Positions 35,710 to 45,345 of a stretch of 61,719 nucleotides of DNA are shown here, piece after piece. The stretch covers positions 1 to 61,719 of the forward strand of contig NZ_LHZA01000146.1 in assembly GCF_001580535.1 (NCBI RefSeq), in the 5' to 3' direction. The notes under the pieces are model-generated. The model did not search any database. It had not been told where the DNA came from and saw only the letters and a program-made list of their open reading frames with translations. This DNA comes from Acetobacter cerevisiae. GTDB lineage: Bacteria; Pseudomonadota; Alphaproteobacteria; Acetobacterales; Acetobacteraceae. How positions within the stretch are numbered: position 1 is the stretch's first letter; the number at the start of each line of letters is the position of its first letter. The position numbers and the translations under genes were made by a program.

Positions 35710-35750
35710 TTCATCACCACGCTGAGAAAAAGCGTTTAATACCTAAACGT

Positions 35751-35779
35751 AATAGTGAGAAAATACGACTCTCTGTCAA
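35751..35779 (-). promoter_or_regulatory. probable sigma-70 promoter of the ABC importer operon
   Basis: On the minus strand TTGACA (35774-35779) lies 17 bp before ACTATT (35751-35756), a perfect -35 with a weak -10. The start codon at 35709 is about 40 bp further on. A GANTC site at 35767-35771 falls in the spacer, so CcrM methylation could affect it. Confidence 0.45.
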
Positions 35780-35844
35780 TGCTACAATCGGAAATGGGGA
35801 TTATTCCGTTTCGCCATAGCTTCTGGGTAATCTGAGACCCTGAC

Positions 35845-35895
35845 AAAAAAACAGGAGCGCCTGCGATGAGGTTGCCCCACCACAGCACGCTCCTG
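35845..35895 (-). terminator. strong minus-strand terminator upstream of the ABC importer
   Basis: Minus-strand arms CAGGAGCG and CGCTCCTG (plus-strand 35888-35895 and 35852-35859) enclose an inner stem of GGTGGGG and CCTCATC, then seven T (35845-35851). It stops read-through from the polyol permease gene before the importer promoter. Confidence 0.75.
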
Positions 35896-35922
35896 CCACC
35901 ATACCGCCACCGCCCAACAGCA

Positions 35923-35978
35923 AAAAACCGCGCCCCCTCCTTTCAGGTCACCCTGAAACCGGAAGCGGCACGGTTTTT
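35923..35978. terminator. terminator of the polyol permease gene
   Basis: The outer arms AAAAACCG (35923-35930) and CGGTTTTT (35971-35978) enclose a perfect hairpin TTTCAGG / CCTGAAA (35941-35958). The T-run on the minus strand follows the outer stem, 50 bp past the stop of the permease gene. Confidence 0.6.
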
Positions 35979-36025
35979 CACAAACCAGACGTCTTCAGAC
36001 CAAAGAGGCGTTTGCCTCCCGGTTT

Positions 36026-37354
36026 TTACTGGTTACCGACGGCATGCATCGCAGCTTCACGGTCGGCCTGCGCTTCGCTCAACTCATCCTTGCGGATCTG
36101 CGCCCGCGCTTCCGGAGAAACCGTGATCATTAGCGTCAGCAGCGCAGAGACGACATACAGACCACTGAAGATCCAGATCACGCCTTCAACACCGCGCCAA
36201 CCTTCAAACCAGGTCACAATCGCCGGGCCAACCCACGTGCTGGCACCAGCACCAAGACCCAGAATGGACAGAGCTGCGGCTTTTTCACGCGGGCAAACCT
36301 GCGGCATCAGGCCAGACAGCGGCACGAAGGATGCCAGAGACGCGCCATACAGCACACCCATAGCAGCTGCGATGGGGAAGTTATGCGTGAAGGACAGCGG
36401 CACATAATAGAACAGCGGAACAGAGATCGCCGCACCAAGACCGCCACCAACAGCCACAACCGTCCGCGGGCCCAGCTTATCGGCCATCATCCCGGAAAGC
36501 AGGTTGAAGATGATGTTGCTCAGGAACACGATAGACAGCAGTTGCAGCCACTGCTCCAGAGAGAACCCGACCAGCTTGGTAAACACGCCCGGCATGATGA
36601 CCAGAAAAGCATATTCAGAGGACGTGTTGATGGTGCGGACAATGCCAGCAACCAGCGTCTTCGGCTCTCTCCAGATGATGCTGATAGAGCCAAACATGGC
36701 CTGTTTCAGCGTCACGTCCGGCGGGCTGAGGCGCTGCATGCCACGCGGTTCGCGTGTGAACAGCAGAGCCACAAGGCCGCCAGCCATAACCAGGATCAGA
36801 GAAGACCAGAACGTGCCCATTTCCCCAATGCGCGGAATGGCAAAGCTGGCAAACAGAGAGCCAAGCGTGGGAAGTCCACCAGAGAAGGCAAACCAGAACC
36901 AGCCAGCCGCAGAGCCAAGCTGACGGGCCGGCGTTGCCGCAGCAATCCACACCAGAAAGCCATAGGCAAACAGCGGATAGCCCAGACCACGGGCCGTATA
37001 GGCCACCATCATCATCTGATAGTTGTTCGGCTGGAGGCCCAGCAGCAGGAACAGGACTTCAAAAATACCCCAGATCCACAGGCCGGCCCACATGACCTTC
37101 TTTGGGCCCCACAGGTCAGATAGCGGGCCGGAAAGCCAGGATGAAATGGAAACAGCAACACCGTAAATGGTAAACAGCAGTGCAACGCGTGTGGAGGACT
37201 GCCCCTGCCCTTCCAGGTACGGTGCCAGATACCCGGCTTCAACCCCGTCCCCGATCATGAATAGCAAAAGCCCGACAAAGCCCCAGAGTAAGGGACGTGG
37301 TATGCCCATCCTGTCTATTAAGTGTGGTTTTTCCTGCTGTGTTGCTGTCTGCAT
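36026..37354 (-). CDS. polyol permease, MFS (DalT/RbtT/CsbX type)
   Basis: The 442 residues form 12 helices of the MFS branch that includes DalT and RbtT, carriers for D-arabitol and ribitol, and B. subtilis CsbX. Landmarks are GPLSDLWGPKKVMWAGLWIWG (motif A region, family-specific) and ARGLGYPLFAYGFLVWIA. It should take up sugar alcohols with protons, which suits a bacterium that oxidises polyols. The ATG at 37354 follows an AGGAG at nine bases. It stands alone, downstream of the ribosomal operon terminator, and ends at its own terminator. Names such as alpha-ketoglutarate permease for the family are errors by similarity. Confidence 0.8.
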   Translation of the reverse strand: MQTATQQEKPHLIDRMGIPRPLLWGFVGLLLFMIGDGVEAGYLAPYLEGQGQSSTRVALLFTIYGVAVSISSWLSGPLSDLWGPKKVMWAGLWIWGIFEVLFLLLGLQPNNYQMMMVAYTARGLGYPLFAYGFLVWIAAATPARQLGSAAGWFWFAFSGGLPTLGSLFASFAIPRIGEMGTFWSSLILVMAGGLVALLFTREPRGMQRLSPPDVTLKQAMFGSISIIWREPKTLVAGIVRTINTSSEYAFLVIMPGVFTKLVGFSLEQWLQLLSIVFLSNIIFNLLSGMMADKLGPRTVVAVGGGLGAAISVPLFYYVPLSFTHNFPIAAAMGVLYGASLASFVPLSGLMPQVCPREKAAALSILGLGAGASTWVGPAIVTWFEGWRGVEGVIWIFSGLYVVSALLTLMITVSPEARAQIRKDELSEAQADREAAMHAVGNQ

Positions 37355-37671
37355 CTACATGCTCTCCTGACATGCGGTGACGGCACGAAATAAAGACACC
37401 TCGCCTCATTGCGGGGGCTTTGGGCGCATCACCTTACGGGACCTTGCGGGAGTGCTCGCAAAGAACCGAAAAAAACGATTTTTGGTTGGGTATCCGTCAG
37501 ACTTCAGACGAAATAGACAGATCGTGAGATCTCACCCATACAGCCGCTTGGACGGAGCAAAACTCAACATCCGGGCTGATAAAAACGCCCACCGTGTGTG
37601 GGCGCCTCTGCCAGAGTGGCAGAAGAGACCGGCATGAAGAAGCCGGCCTCCCAAATCAAACTCTGAAAGCC
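37355..37671. other. non-coding stretch between rplQ and the polyol permease
   Basis: No gene is supported in these 317 bases. They hold the rplQ operon terminator and, near 37524-37535, a perfect 12-bp palindrome GTGAGATCTCAC that may be an operator for the permease about 170 bp upstream of its start. A sigma-70 promoter is not clear. Confidence 0.5.
37581..37604 (-). terminator. terminator of the ribosomal protein-rpoA operon
   Basis: CGCCCAC (37586-37592) and GTGGGCG (37598-37604) pair around 5 nt. Five T follow on the minus strand (plus A5 at 37581-37585), about 70 bp past the rplQ stop. Confidence 0.85.
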
Positions 37672-38097
37672 TCAGGCTGCCAGATCGTGCGATTCCGTCA
37701 CTTCCGGACGGGGGCCGCTGTCCTGGCCCTTCGCGCTGACATCGCGGTCGACCAGTTCGATCACAGCCATGTCGGCGGCATCGCCATAACGCATGCCAGC
37801 GCGCATCACGCGGGAATACCCACCGGTGCGGCCTTTGTAGCGTTCAGCAATCGCAGAGAACAGTTTCTTCACGATCACTTCGTCACGCAGCATGGCATAA
37901 GCCTGACGACGTGCATGCAGATCACCACGTTTGCCCAGCGTGATCAGCTTTTCGACGACGGGACGCAGTTCCTTCGCCTTGGGCAGAGTGGTCGTGATCT
38001 GCTCGTGTTTGATGAGAGCAACGGCCATGTTGCGAAACATTGCCGCGCGGTGAGAAGAGGTTACGCCGAGCTTTCTGCCGGCCATCCGGTGACGCAT
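37672..38097 (-). CDS. rplQ: 50S ribosomal protein L17
   Basis: The 141 residues begin [17 protein letters not shown] and carry the HGK-type loop [20 protein letters not shown] of L17. L17 binds 23S rRNA near the exit tunnel. The C-terminal 15 residues are acidic and variable. It is the last gene of the operon, 30 bp after rpoA, and the terminator follows. Confidence 0.97.
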   Translation of the reverse strand: MRHRMAGRKLGVTSSHRAAMFRNMAVALIKHEQITTTLPKAKELRPVVEKLITLGKRGDLHARRQAYAMLRDEVIVKKLFSAIAERYKGRTGGYSRVMRAGMRYGDAADMAVIELVDRDVSAKGQDSGPRPEVTESHDLAA

Positions 38098-38127
38098 AGT
38101 TCAGTTCCTAGTCAGTAAGATATGGAC

Positions 38128-39147
38128 TTAGAACGGCTCATCAAGCCGCTTTGCCAGATCTTCAATATTTTCCGGCGGCCAGGCCGGCACATTCATACCC
38201 AGAGAAAGCCCCATGGAGGTCAGGACTTCCTTGATCTCGTTCAGAGACTTACGCCCGAAGTTCGGAGTGCGCAGCATTTCCTGCTCGCTCTTCTGGACCA
38301 GGTCCCCGATATAGATGATGTTGTCGTTCTTCAGGCAGTTTGCGCTACGAACAGACAGTTCAAGTTCATCCACCTTGCGCAGCAGGTTACGGTTGAAGGG
38401 CAGGTCATCCTGCGGCTCTTCAGCCTGAACCGGACGCGGCTCGTCAAAGTTGATGAACAGCTGCAGCTGATCCTGAAGGATTCGGGCAGCAAGAGCAACA
38501 GCATCTTCCGGCGTGATGGCGCCGTTGGTTTCCACCGTCAGCAGCAGCTTATCAAAGTCGGTAACCTGCCCAACGCGGGTCGGCTCCACTTTGTAAGACA
38601 CGCGCTTAACCGGAGAATAGATGGCATCAATCGGAATAAGACCGATCGGCGCATCTTCCGGACGGTTTGCAGCAGCAGGGACATAGCCCTTGCCCATGTT
38701 CACCACGAATTCCATGCCCAGCTTCACGCCGTCATCCAGCGTGCAGAGCACCAGGTCAGGATTCATGACTTCAATGTCATGCCCGGTCTGGATCTGGCCG
38801 GCACGCACTTCACCGGGGCCAGTCGCCGTCAGCACCATGCGCTTCGGCCCTTCACCATGCATACGCAGTGCAAGCTGTTTGATGTTCAGGACAATGTCCG
38901 TCACATCTTCGCGCACGCCAGCAACGGAAGAGAACTCATGCAGGACGCCGTCAATCTGCACGGCCGTAACAGCAGCCCCCTGCAGGGAAGACAACAGCAC
39001 ACGACGCAGGGCGTTGCCCAGAGTCATACCAAAACCGCGCTCAAGCGGTTCTGCCACAACTGTCGCAATACGTGTCGGTTCCACACCGGATTCGACTTCA
39101 AGCTTTTCGGGCTTGATCAGAGATTGCCAGTTTTTCTGAAGGACCAA
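38128..39147 (-). CDS. rpoA: RNA polymerase alpha subunit
   Basis: The 339 residues have the alpha N-terminal dimerisation domain (residues about 1-235, with [20 protein letters not shown]) and the C-terminal DNA-binding domain (about 255-335, with [13 protein letters not shown] and [16 protein letters not shown]). The latter contacts UP elements and activators. Length is normal for alphaproteobacteria. It lies between rpsK, after a 112-bp gap, and rplQ. Confidence 0.98.
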   Translation of the reverse strand: MVLQKNWQSLIKPEKLEVESGVEPTRIATVVAEPLERGFGMTLGNALRRVLLSSLQGAAVTAVQIDGVLHEFSSVAGVREDVTDIVLNIKQLALRMHGEGPKRMVLTATGPGEVRAGQIQTGHDIEVMNPDLVLCTLDDGVKLGMEFVVNMGKGYVPAAANRPEDAPIGLIPIDAIYSPVKRVSYKVEPTRVGQVTDFDKLLLTVETNGAITPEDAVALAARILQDQLQLFINFDEPRPVQAEEPQDDLPFNRNLLRKVDELELSVRSANCLKNDNIIYIGDLVQKSEQEMLRTPNFGRKSLNEIKEVLTSMGLSLGMNVPAWPPENIEDLAKRLDEPF

Positions 39148-39259
39148 GGTACCGGCCTTTCAATATGAAAAAACACTGCTGATGCAGCGATTTCTCAGAA
39201 AATTAACAGAACAGCGAAAAGACGGCGGCTACTGTAAGGTAGCCGCACAGCCTCAATGC

Positions 39260-39652
39260 TTAGACGCGACGACGCTTACGCGGGCGGCAACCGTTATGCG
39301 GCACCGGGGTCATGTCACGGATAGAGGTGATGGAAAAACCGACTGCCTGCAGAGCACGCAGAGCGCTCTCGCGCCCTGACCCAGGACCGGAGACTTCGAT
39401 TTCCAGCGTTTCCATGCCGTGTTCACGGGCCTTGCGGCCTGCATCTTCAGCAGCAACCTGCGCCGCATACGGCGTAGACTTACGGGAGCCTTTGAAGCCC
39501 TGAGCACCAGCGGAAGACCAGGAAATTGCATTCCCCTGGGCATCAGAGATGGTGATCATGGTGTTGTTAAACGTGGACAGAACATGTGCCACGCCAGAAA
39601 TAATGTTCTTGCGCTCTTTTTTACGAATACGCGGTGTAGCGGCTTTCGCCAT
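39260..39652 (-). CDS. rpsK: 30S ribosomal protein S11
   Basis: The 130 residues show the S11 core ([21 protein letters not shown]) and the conserved basic C-terminus [13 protein letters not shown] that reaches 16S rRNA on the platform. It starts [12 protein letters not shown] and lies 67 bp after rpsM, then 112 bp before rpoA. Confidence 0.98.
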   Translation of the reverse strand: MAKAATPRIRKKERKNIISGVAHVLSTFNNTMITISDAQGNAISWSSAGAQGFKGSRKSTPYAAQVAAEDAGRKAREHGMETLEIEVSGPGSGRESALRALQAVGFSITSIRDMTPVPHNGCRPRKRRRV

Positions 39653-39719
39653 TGTTTTCCTACCTCAGTCCCTGCCCAGAAGCCCGCAAAAGCCGTCCGG
39701 AGATCCTCAACAAATCAGA

Positions 39720-40097
39720 TTAACGCGTGGCTTTCTTCTTACCAGCGATAGCCACAGCCTTACCCTTACGCGTACGGGCATTGGTGTGGGTTCTCTGACC
39801 ATGCACCGGCAGACCGCGACGGTGACGAAGACCGCGATAGCAACCCAGATCCATCAGACGCTTGATGTTCATTGCGACTTCACGACGCAGATCACCTTCA
39901 ACGCGATAGTCGGTGTCGATCACTTCACGCAGCTTTGCGATTTCGTCATCGCTCAGCTCGTTCACGCGCTTTGCATCGGCAATGCCGACTTTCTCGCAGA
40001 TCTGAGCCGCTTTGGTTGCGCCAATTCCGTAAATATACTGAAGCCCGATAACAACCCGTTTGTTCGTCGGGACATTCACGCCGGCAATACGTGCCAC
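39720..40097 (-). CDS. rpsM: 30S ribosomal protein S13
   Basis: The 125 residues begin [20 protein letters not shown] and hold the helix-two-turns-helix region plus [20 protein letters not shown], the tail that touches tRNA in the P site. A 138-bp gap separates it from adk upstream; the common rpmJ gene (L36) is not in that gap, which holds instead a near-palindrome GCATCCA-CA-TGGATGC near 40143-40158. Confidence 0.98.
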   Translation of the reverse strand: MARIAGVNVPTNKRVVIGLQYIYGIGATKAAQICEKVGIADAKRVNELSDDEIAKLREVIDTDYRVEGDLRREVAMNIKRLMDLGCYRGLRHRRGLPVHGQRTHTNARTRKGKAVAIAGKKKATR

Positions 40098-40235
40098 GCT
40101 TTACACTCCTGTCGGTCCAACTCGCTGGTCGAACACTACTGGCATCCACATGGATGCATGATTTCAATCAGTGGCCGCGAAATATACCGGCCACCCGCAC
40201 AAGTCAACGAAAACAGATCACTTTTTCGTGAGCTG

Positions 40236-40886
40236 TCACTTCCCAGCCATGACAGCTTCAATGTCTGCCGTGACCTGAGCGGTCGGAAGCATTCCATTAA
40301 TTTTATAAAGCCGTCCGGTTTTTACGTAAAAAGGAAGAATCGGAGCCGTAAGATTCCGATACTCCTTCAGGCGCTCCACAACCGTTTCACGCTTGTCGTC
40401 CGCCCGACGCTTGAACTCATGGCTTCCGCACACATCACACTCGCCTTCCTTCTGGGGAGGCTTGGAGACTTCATTGTACGTCGCGCCACACTTGCTGCAC
40501 GTAAAGCGGCCGGAGATTCGGTCTGCCAGAATGTCTTCATCAACATCCAGAAACAGAACCACATCTATTTTTTTATTTTCGGCAGACAGCATCTTATCCA
40601 GAGCATCCGCCTGCCCGAGCGTGCGCGGGAATCCATCCAGGATGAATCCTTTTGCACAATCAGGCTGCGCAATCCGGGAGTGCAGCATGGCAATAATCAG
40701 CTCATCAGGCACCAGTCGCCCGGCATCCATGAGTGATTTCGCCTGCTTCCCGATGTCAGACCCCCGGGCAACTTCTGCACGCAGCATGTCCCCCGTTGAT
40801 ATCTGCACCAGACCGTATTGCTCTTCCAGCCGCTTGGACTGCGTCCCCTTCCCGGCACCGGGAGGTCCCAGAAAAATAACGTTCAT
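40236..40886 (-). CDS. adk: adenylate kinase with zinc-type LID
   Basis: The 216-residue enzyme interconverts ATP, AMP and ADP. The P-loop is GPPGAGKGTQ (7-16), the AMP-binding part has STGDMLR, and the LID domain is the long form. The LID carries four cysteines at 130, 133, 150 and 153 in CxxC pairs, so it should bind a structural zinc, unlike E. coli Adk. The ATG at 40886 overlaps the secY stop by 4 bp, as in many bacteria. Confidence 0.96.
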   Translation of the reverse strand: MNVIFLGPPGAGKGTQSKRLEEQYGLVQISTGDMLRAEVARGSDIGKQAKSLMDAGRLVPDELIIAMLHSRIAQPDCAKGFILDGFPRTLGQADALDKMLSAENKKIDVVLFLDVDEDILADRISGRFTCSKCGATYNEVSKPPQKEGECDVCGSHEFKRRADDKRETVVERLKEYRNLTAPILPFYVKTGRLYKINGMLPTAQVTADIEAVMAGK

Positions 40887-42241
40887 CGTCTGATAATCCT
40901 CTGCTTCTTGCCTCCACGGGAGCGCCGCATAAGCCCCTGATACTGGTGCGCAACAAGATGCGACTGCACCTGCGTCACGGTATCAATCGTGACTGACACG
41001 ATAATGATCAGACTGGTGCCACCAAAGTAGAACGGCACGTTGTAACGACTGATCAGAATCTGCGGCAGCAGACACACAAGAACCATGTAGGCAGCGCCAA
41101 TCGTCGTCAGGCGCGTCAGAATCTTATCAAAATAGGTTGCCGTCGCAGCACCGGGACGAATCCCGGGAATAAAGCCCCCCTGCTTGCGCAGGTTATCTGC
41201 CGTCTCAGCCGGATTAAACGTGACCGCCGCATAGAAATACGAGAAGAACACGATCATTGCTGCATAGAACAGCATATAGAGCGGCTGCCCCTGCCCCAGC
41301 TCTTCACCCAGAAACGAAAGCCATCCCGGCATGGATTTGCCGTTCATGAAGCCAGAAATCGTTACAGGGATCAGCAGCACAGATGATGCGAAAATCGGCG
41401 GGATTACGCCCGCTGTATTCACCTTGAGAGGCATATGGGTGGTATCCCCCCCAAACATCCTCTGCCCCATCTGACGCTTGGGGTACTGGATCACAACGCG
41501 TCGCTGTGCCTGCTCCATGAAGACGATGAACGTGATGGTCACCGCAGCCAGAACAAGAAACACCAACACAAAAAAGGGTGAAAGCGCGCCCGTATAGCCA
41601 AGCTGGAACAAGCTTGCCATCGCATGCGGCAGGTTTGCCACAATGCCGGCAAAGATAATCAGAGAGATCCCGTTCCCAACACCGCGGGAGGTAATCTGTT
41701 CACCCAGCCACATCAGGAACATGGTGCCACCCACCAGGGTGATCACGCAGGAAACCAGAAAGAACGCACCGGGATTAACAACCGCAGATCCAGCCGCGCT
41801 GTGCATGTTCTCAAGACCAACAGCAATGCCGTAAGCCTGAAACAAAGCAATAAACACAGTGAGATAGCGGGTGTACTGATTAAGCTTTTTCCGCCCCTGT
41901 TCACCCTCTTTTTTCAAGGCTTCCAGAGAAGGAACAGCCGTAGACATCAGCTGCACGATAATCGAGGCAGAGATGTAGGGCATGATATTCAGGGCAAAGA
42001 CGGTCATACGCCCAAGCGCACCACCGGTGAACATGTTGAACATGCCCAGAATGCCACCCTGATGCTGGGCCAGCAACTGCCCCATAACCGTGGCATCCAC
42101 ACCCGGAACCGGAATGTAAGTACCAAGACGGTAAATGATCAGCGCACCAAGAGTGAACCAAATCCGCTTTTTGAGTTCGGTTGCCTTGGCAAAGGAGCCC
42201 ACATTGAAGTTGGCAGCCAACTGTTCGGCCGCGGAAGCCAT
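40883..42241 (-). CDS. secY: Sec translocon channel subunit SecY
   Basis: This is the main subunit of the inner-membrane protein-export channel, 452 residues with ten helices. Landmarks are RIWFTLGALIIYRLGTYIPVPGVD at the start, FNMFTGGALGRMTVFALNIMPYISASII (plug and helix 2), and the basic cytoplasmic loop RRVVIQYPKRQ. It lies 136 bp after rplO and is coupled to adk. Confidence 0.97.
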   Translation of the reverse strand: MASAAEQLAANFNVGSFAKATELKKRIWFTLGALIIYRLGTYIPVPGVDATVMGQLLAQHQGGILGMFNMFTGGALGRMTVFALNIMPYISASIIVQLMSTAVPSLEALKKEGEQGRKKLNQYTRYLTVFIALFQAYGIAVGLENMHSAAGSAVVNPGAFFLVSCVITLVGGTMFLMWLGEQITSRGVGNGISLIIFAGIVANLPHAMASLFQLGYTGALSPFFVLVFLVLAAVTITFIVFMEQAQRRVVIQYPKRQMGQRMFGGDTTHMPLKVNTAGVIPPIFASSVLLIPVTISGFMNGKSMPGWLSFLGEELGQGQPLYMLFYAAMIVFFSYFYAAVTFNPAETADNLRKQGGFIPGIRPGAATATYFDKILTRLTTIGAAYMVLVCLLPQILISRYNVPFYFGGTSLIIIVSVTIDTVTQVQSHLVAHQYQGLMRRSRGGKKQRIIRR

Positions 42242-42377
42242 GCATCCGTCCTTTCACACAAACAGCGCCACCACGTAACGCGGGACGCTGTCATGATAGT
42301 CTAAGAGTTAACCCAGACCACATCTGGAGAGGCATCGACCAGAAGAACAGTACGAAACCGTCCTTCTGGCCAAAGCA

Positions 42378-42869
42378 TCAGGATGCGCTGGCTTCAGCAG
42401 CCTTGGGAGCTACCAGGACCTTGATGGACCCGCCAGCTTTCTCAATAGCTGCCACTGCAGAAGCAGAAGCACCAGACACTTCGAACGTGACAGCGCGGGT
42501 CAGTTCGCCTTCAGCCAGAATGCGCACACCGGCATATTTGCCCGTGCCGATCAGACCAGCGTTCTTCAGCGTTTCTTCCGTCACAGCCGCGCCAGCTTCA
42601 AGCTTGCCTTCAGCAAAGGCTTTTTCAATGGTACCGAGGTTAATCGGAGCATAGACCTTGCGGAAGATGTTTTTGAAGCCGCGTTTCGGCAGACGACGAT
42701 AGATCGGCAGCTGACCACCTTCAAAGCCGTTCAGGGACACGCCTTCACGTGCTTTCTGCCCCTTCACACCTCTACCGGAGGTCTTGCCTTTGCCAGAACC
42801 GATACCACGACCGAGACGCTTTTTGCGATAACGAGAGCCTTCGTTATCACGCAGTTCGTTCAGATTCAT
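42378..42869 (-). CDS. rplO: 50S ribosomal protein L15
   Basis: The 163 residues begin [22 protein letters not shown] and continue with [20 protein letters not shown], the glycine-rich N-terminal tail of L15, which is buried in 23S rRNA. The globular C-terminal half ends EASAS. It starts one base after the rpmD stop. Confidence 0.98.
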   Translation of the reverse strand: MNLNELRDNEGSRYRKKRLGRGIGSGKGKTSGRGVKGQKAREGVSLNGFEGGQLPIYRRLPKRGFKNIFRKVYAPINLGTIEKAFAEGKLEAGAAVTEETLKNAGLIGTGKYAGVRILAEGELTRAVTFEVSGASASAVAAIEKAGGSIKVLVAPKAAEASAS

Positions 42870-42870
42870 A

Positions 42871-43056
42871 TCAATCCTCCACCTTCACAAGGTGGGCCAC
42901 CTTACGGACCATACCGCGGGTTGAGGGGGTATCTTCCAACACCCGCTCACGACCGATCTTGTTCAGGCCGAGACCCACAAGGGTCTCTTTCTGACCAGGC
43001 TTGCGACCGTTGCCGGACGCAATCTGGGTGACTTTAAAGGTTTTCGCCTCAGACAT
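42871..43056 (-). CDS. rpmD: 50S ribosomal protein L30
   Basis: From the ATG at 43056 it has 61 residues: [20 protein letters not shown], then [20 protein letters not shown]. This is the usual L30 length. The frame is open to 43152, but that extension runs into rpsE and shows no homology. The start lies within the last codons of rpsE, an 8-bp overlap. Confidence 0.96.
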   Translation of the reverse strand: MSEAKTFKVTQIASGNGRKPGQKETLVGLGLNKIGRERVLEDTPSTRGMVRKVAHLVKVED

Positions 43057-43627
43057 CTGCAGCCTCCACAGCCGAAGCAGCCTGGTCGCGCTTACCGAAG
43101 ATTTCAGCAACCTTCTTACCACGACGATTGGCAACAGAGCGCGGGCTTGCACACCGTTCCAGCGCCGAGAACGTCGCCTTCACCATGTTATGCGGGTTAC
43201 GGGTCCCGAGGGACTTAGCAACCACATCATTGATGCCCAGGCTTTCGAAGACAGCGCGCATCGGGCCGCCAGCGATGATCCCCGTCCCTGCTTCCGCAGA
43301 GCGCAGGATCACTTTACCAGCACCGAAGTGACCAGCCACATCGTGATGCAGCGTACGGCCTTCCTTCATCGGCACGCGGATCATGCCACGTTTGGCACGT
43401 TCCGTAGCCTTACGGATGGCTTCCGGCACTTCACGGGCCTTACCAGCACCATACCCAACGCGGCCTTTCTGGTCGCCAACGACAACCAGAGCAGCGAAGG
43501 CAAAGCGCCGACCACCCTTAACAACCTTAGCAACGCGGTTGATGGTTACCAGCTTATCAACCAGTTCATCACCTTCGCGTTCACGATCACGGCCGCCTCG
43601 ACCGCCTTCTCTTGGTTCACGAGCCAT
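43049..43627 (-). CDS. rpsE: 30S ribosomal protein S5
   Basis: The 192 residues have an alphaproteobacterial Arg/Gly-rich start ([20 protein letters not shown]), the S5 RNA-binding domain with [21 protein letters not shown], and the C-terminal domain with [17 protein letters not shown]. The loop positions tied to spectinomycin resistance look unchanged, judging by eye. It overlaps rpmD and follows rplR closely. Confidence 0.98.
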   Translation of the reverse strand: MAREPREGGRGGRDREREGDELVDKLVTINRVAKVVKGGRRFAFAALVVVGDQKGRVGYGAGKAREVPEAIRKATERAKRGMIRVPMKEGRTLHHDVAGHFGAGKVILRSAEAGTGIIAGGPMRAVFESLGINDVVAKSLGTRNPHNMVKATFSALERCASPRSVANRRGKKVAEIFGKRDQAASAVEAADV

Positions 43628-43642
43628 TACGTGATCCTTTCC

Positions 43643-44005
43643 TCAGAAGGAGAGACCGCCCTCACGGGCAGCCTCCGCCAGGGCTTTCACGCGCCCATGA
43701 TAAAGATACGACCCCCTGTCGAAAACAACCTGGGAGACGCCTGCAGCCACAGCACGCTGCGCAACAAGTTTACCGACAGCGCCAGCGCTATCCTTGTTGG
43801 CACCGCTCTTCAGAGACGGACGAAGTTCTTTATCCAGGCTGGAAGCGGCAGCAAGGGTGCAGCCACGCACATCGTCAATGACCTGTGCATAGATGTTCTT
43901 GCCAGACCGGAAGACCGACAGACGCGGACGACCACCAGCCTTGCGACGGAGCTGAAAACGCAGGCGAGCACGCCGACGGTTCCGCAGTTCCTGCTGAGTG
44001 CTCAT
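43643..44005 (-). CDS. rplR: 50S ribosomal protein L18
   Basis: The 120 residues hold the L18 signature ([18 protein letters not shown]) and the C-terminal [20 protein letters not shown]18 binds 5S rRNA. Its ATG shares one base with the rplF stop codon. Confidence 0.98.
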   Translation of the reverse strand: MSTQQELRNRRRARLRFQLRRKAGGRPRLSVFRSGKNIYAQVIDDVRGCTLAAASSLDKELRPSLKSGANKDSAGAVGKLVAQRAVAAGVSQVVFDRGSYLYHGRVKALAEAAREGGLSF

Positions 44006-44538
44006 TATTTCTTCTTGCCTTCCTTGCGACGAATGGTTTCCGTCTCATAACGCACACCCTTGCCTTTGTAGGGCTCAGGTTTACGAAAACTGCGAATATC
44101 AAGAGCAACCTGACCAACACGCTGCTTGTCGATACCTTCGACAAGAATAGCTGTCGGACGCGGCGTGGAGATCTTGATACCCTGCGGGATCGGATAAACC
44201 ACGTCGTGAGAATAGCCCAGGTTCATCACAAGATTAGAACCCTGCACTGCAGCGCGGTAACCAGTACCGTTAATCTCAAGAGCTTTTGAGAACCCTTCAG
44301 ATACGCCTTTGATTGCTGTTGCAATCAGTGCGCGGGTTGTACCCCACATCATACGAGCCTGCGCTGCTGTCCCAACCGGACGCACCGCGACTTTCCCGTC
44401 TGAAATTTCCGCCTCAATGTGAGAGGAAAGCGGCAACGCGAGTTCGCCCAGCTTCCCTTTCGCCTTGAACACACCGTCTGCAATCGAGACAGTCACCCCG
44501 GCGGGAACATCAACGGGATATTTGCCTACACGTGACAT
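44005..44538 (-). CDS. rplF: 50S ribosomal protein L6
   Basis: The 177 residues form the two alpha/beta repeats of L6, beginning [17 protein letters not shown] and ending with [14 protein letters not shown] and a lysine-rich tail, the family's end signature. It binds 23S rRNA near the GTPase centre. It follows rpsH by 10 bp. Confidence 0.98.
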   Translation of the reverse strand: MSRVGKYPVDVPAGVTVSIADGVFKAKGKLGELALPLSSHIEAEISDGKVAVRPVGTAAQARMMWGTTRALIATAIKGVSEGFSKALEINGTGYRAAVQGSNLVMNLGYSHDVVYPIPQGIKISTPRPTAILVEGIDKQRVGQVALDIRSFRKPEPYKGKGVRYETETIRRKEGKKK

Positions 44539-44548
44539 TTATCCCTCC

Positions 44549-44947
44549 TCAGAACACGCGACAGAGGACTTCGCCGCCAACATTGGCAGCGCGAGCCTCG
44601 ACATCAGACAGAACACCACGCGGTGTGGACAGGATCGAAACCCCGAGACCAGCACGCACACGCGGCAATTCTTTAATCTTGGAATACACACGGCGACCCG
44701 GGCGGGACACGCGATGAATTTCCTTAATAACCGGCTCGCCTTCGGAATACTTCAGCTCGATATGGAGCTGAGTGATGCCTTTGCGAATCTCTTCGTGTGA
44801 ATAGCCACGGATGTAGCCTTCACGCTGCAGGGCATCGAGAACATTCGAACGCAGCTTGGAAGCCGGCGACACACAGGACACGTGACGTGCACGCTGTGCG
44901 TTACGAATACGGGTGAGCATATCACCCAGCGGATCAGAAAGTGACAT
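44549..44947 (-). CDS. rpsH: 30S ribosomal protein S8
   Basis: The 132 residues begin [20 protein letters not shown], and the C-terminal domain has [20 protein letters not shown], the S8 signature. S8 binds helix 21 of 16S rRNA and in E. coli also represses the spc operon. It lies 9 bp after rpsN. Confidence 0.98.
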   Translation of the reverse strand: MSLSDPLGDMLTRIRNAQRARHVSCVSPASKLRSNVLDALQREGYIRGYSHEEIRKGITQLHIELKYSEGEPVIKEIHRVSRPGRRVYSKIKELPRVRAGLGVSILSTPRGVLSDVEARAANVGGEVLCRVF

Positions 44948-44956
44948 TGTGCGCCC

Positions 44957-45262
44957 TTACCAGCTAGCTTTGACCAGGCCCGGGATCTGCCCGTTTGAAG
45001 CCAGATCACGCAGTGCGATACGGCACAGCTCAAACTTGCGGTAGTTACCGCGAGAGCGCCCCGTAAGTTTGCAACGGAGACGCACGCGAACACGTGAACC
45101 ATTCCGCGGCAGTTCAGCCAGCTTTAAAGACGCATCAAACCGATCTTCTACAGGAAGCGAGCGGTCCATGACGATGTTTTTCAGCGCCGCACGCTTTTCC
45201 TTGTCCCGCGCAGCCATGCGTGTCCGCTTGGCATTACGCGTGATGGCAGAAGTCTTAGCCAT
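44957..45262 (-). CDS. rpsN: 30S ribosomal protein S14, zinc-free long form
   Basis: The 101 residues match the long S14 type. Only two cysteines remain ([10 protein letters not shown] and FELCR), so the four-cysteine zinc site of the short form is absent, and zinc is not needed. It lies 83 bp after rplE. Confidence 0.98.
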   Translation of the reverse strand: MAKTSAITRNAKRTRMAARDKEKRAALKNIVMDRSLPVEDRFDASLKLAELPRNGSRVRVRLRCKLTGRSRGNYRKFELCRIALRDLASNGQIPGLVKASW

Positions 45263-45345
45263 ATATTTTTATCCTCCGGAACCCTTCGAAAACCTTCGAC
45301 GGTTTTCCAAGACAACAACACCTGGTGACAGATAACCTATTTCAC

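Larger units (their letters stand above)
35710..36025. other. non-coding stretch between importer and polyol permease
   Basis: No gene is supported in these 316 bases. They hold the importer promoter and two tandem minus-strand terminators listed separately. An open frame on the plus strand at 35866-36126 overlaps the permease gene and is rejected. Confidence 0.6.

Noticed and set aside
39549-40736. A 395-residue plus-strand open frame opposite rpsM and adk
   Set aside because: It covers two conserved genes on the other strand and resembles no protein.
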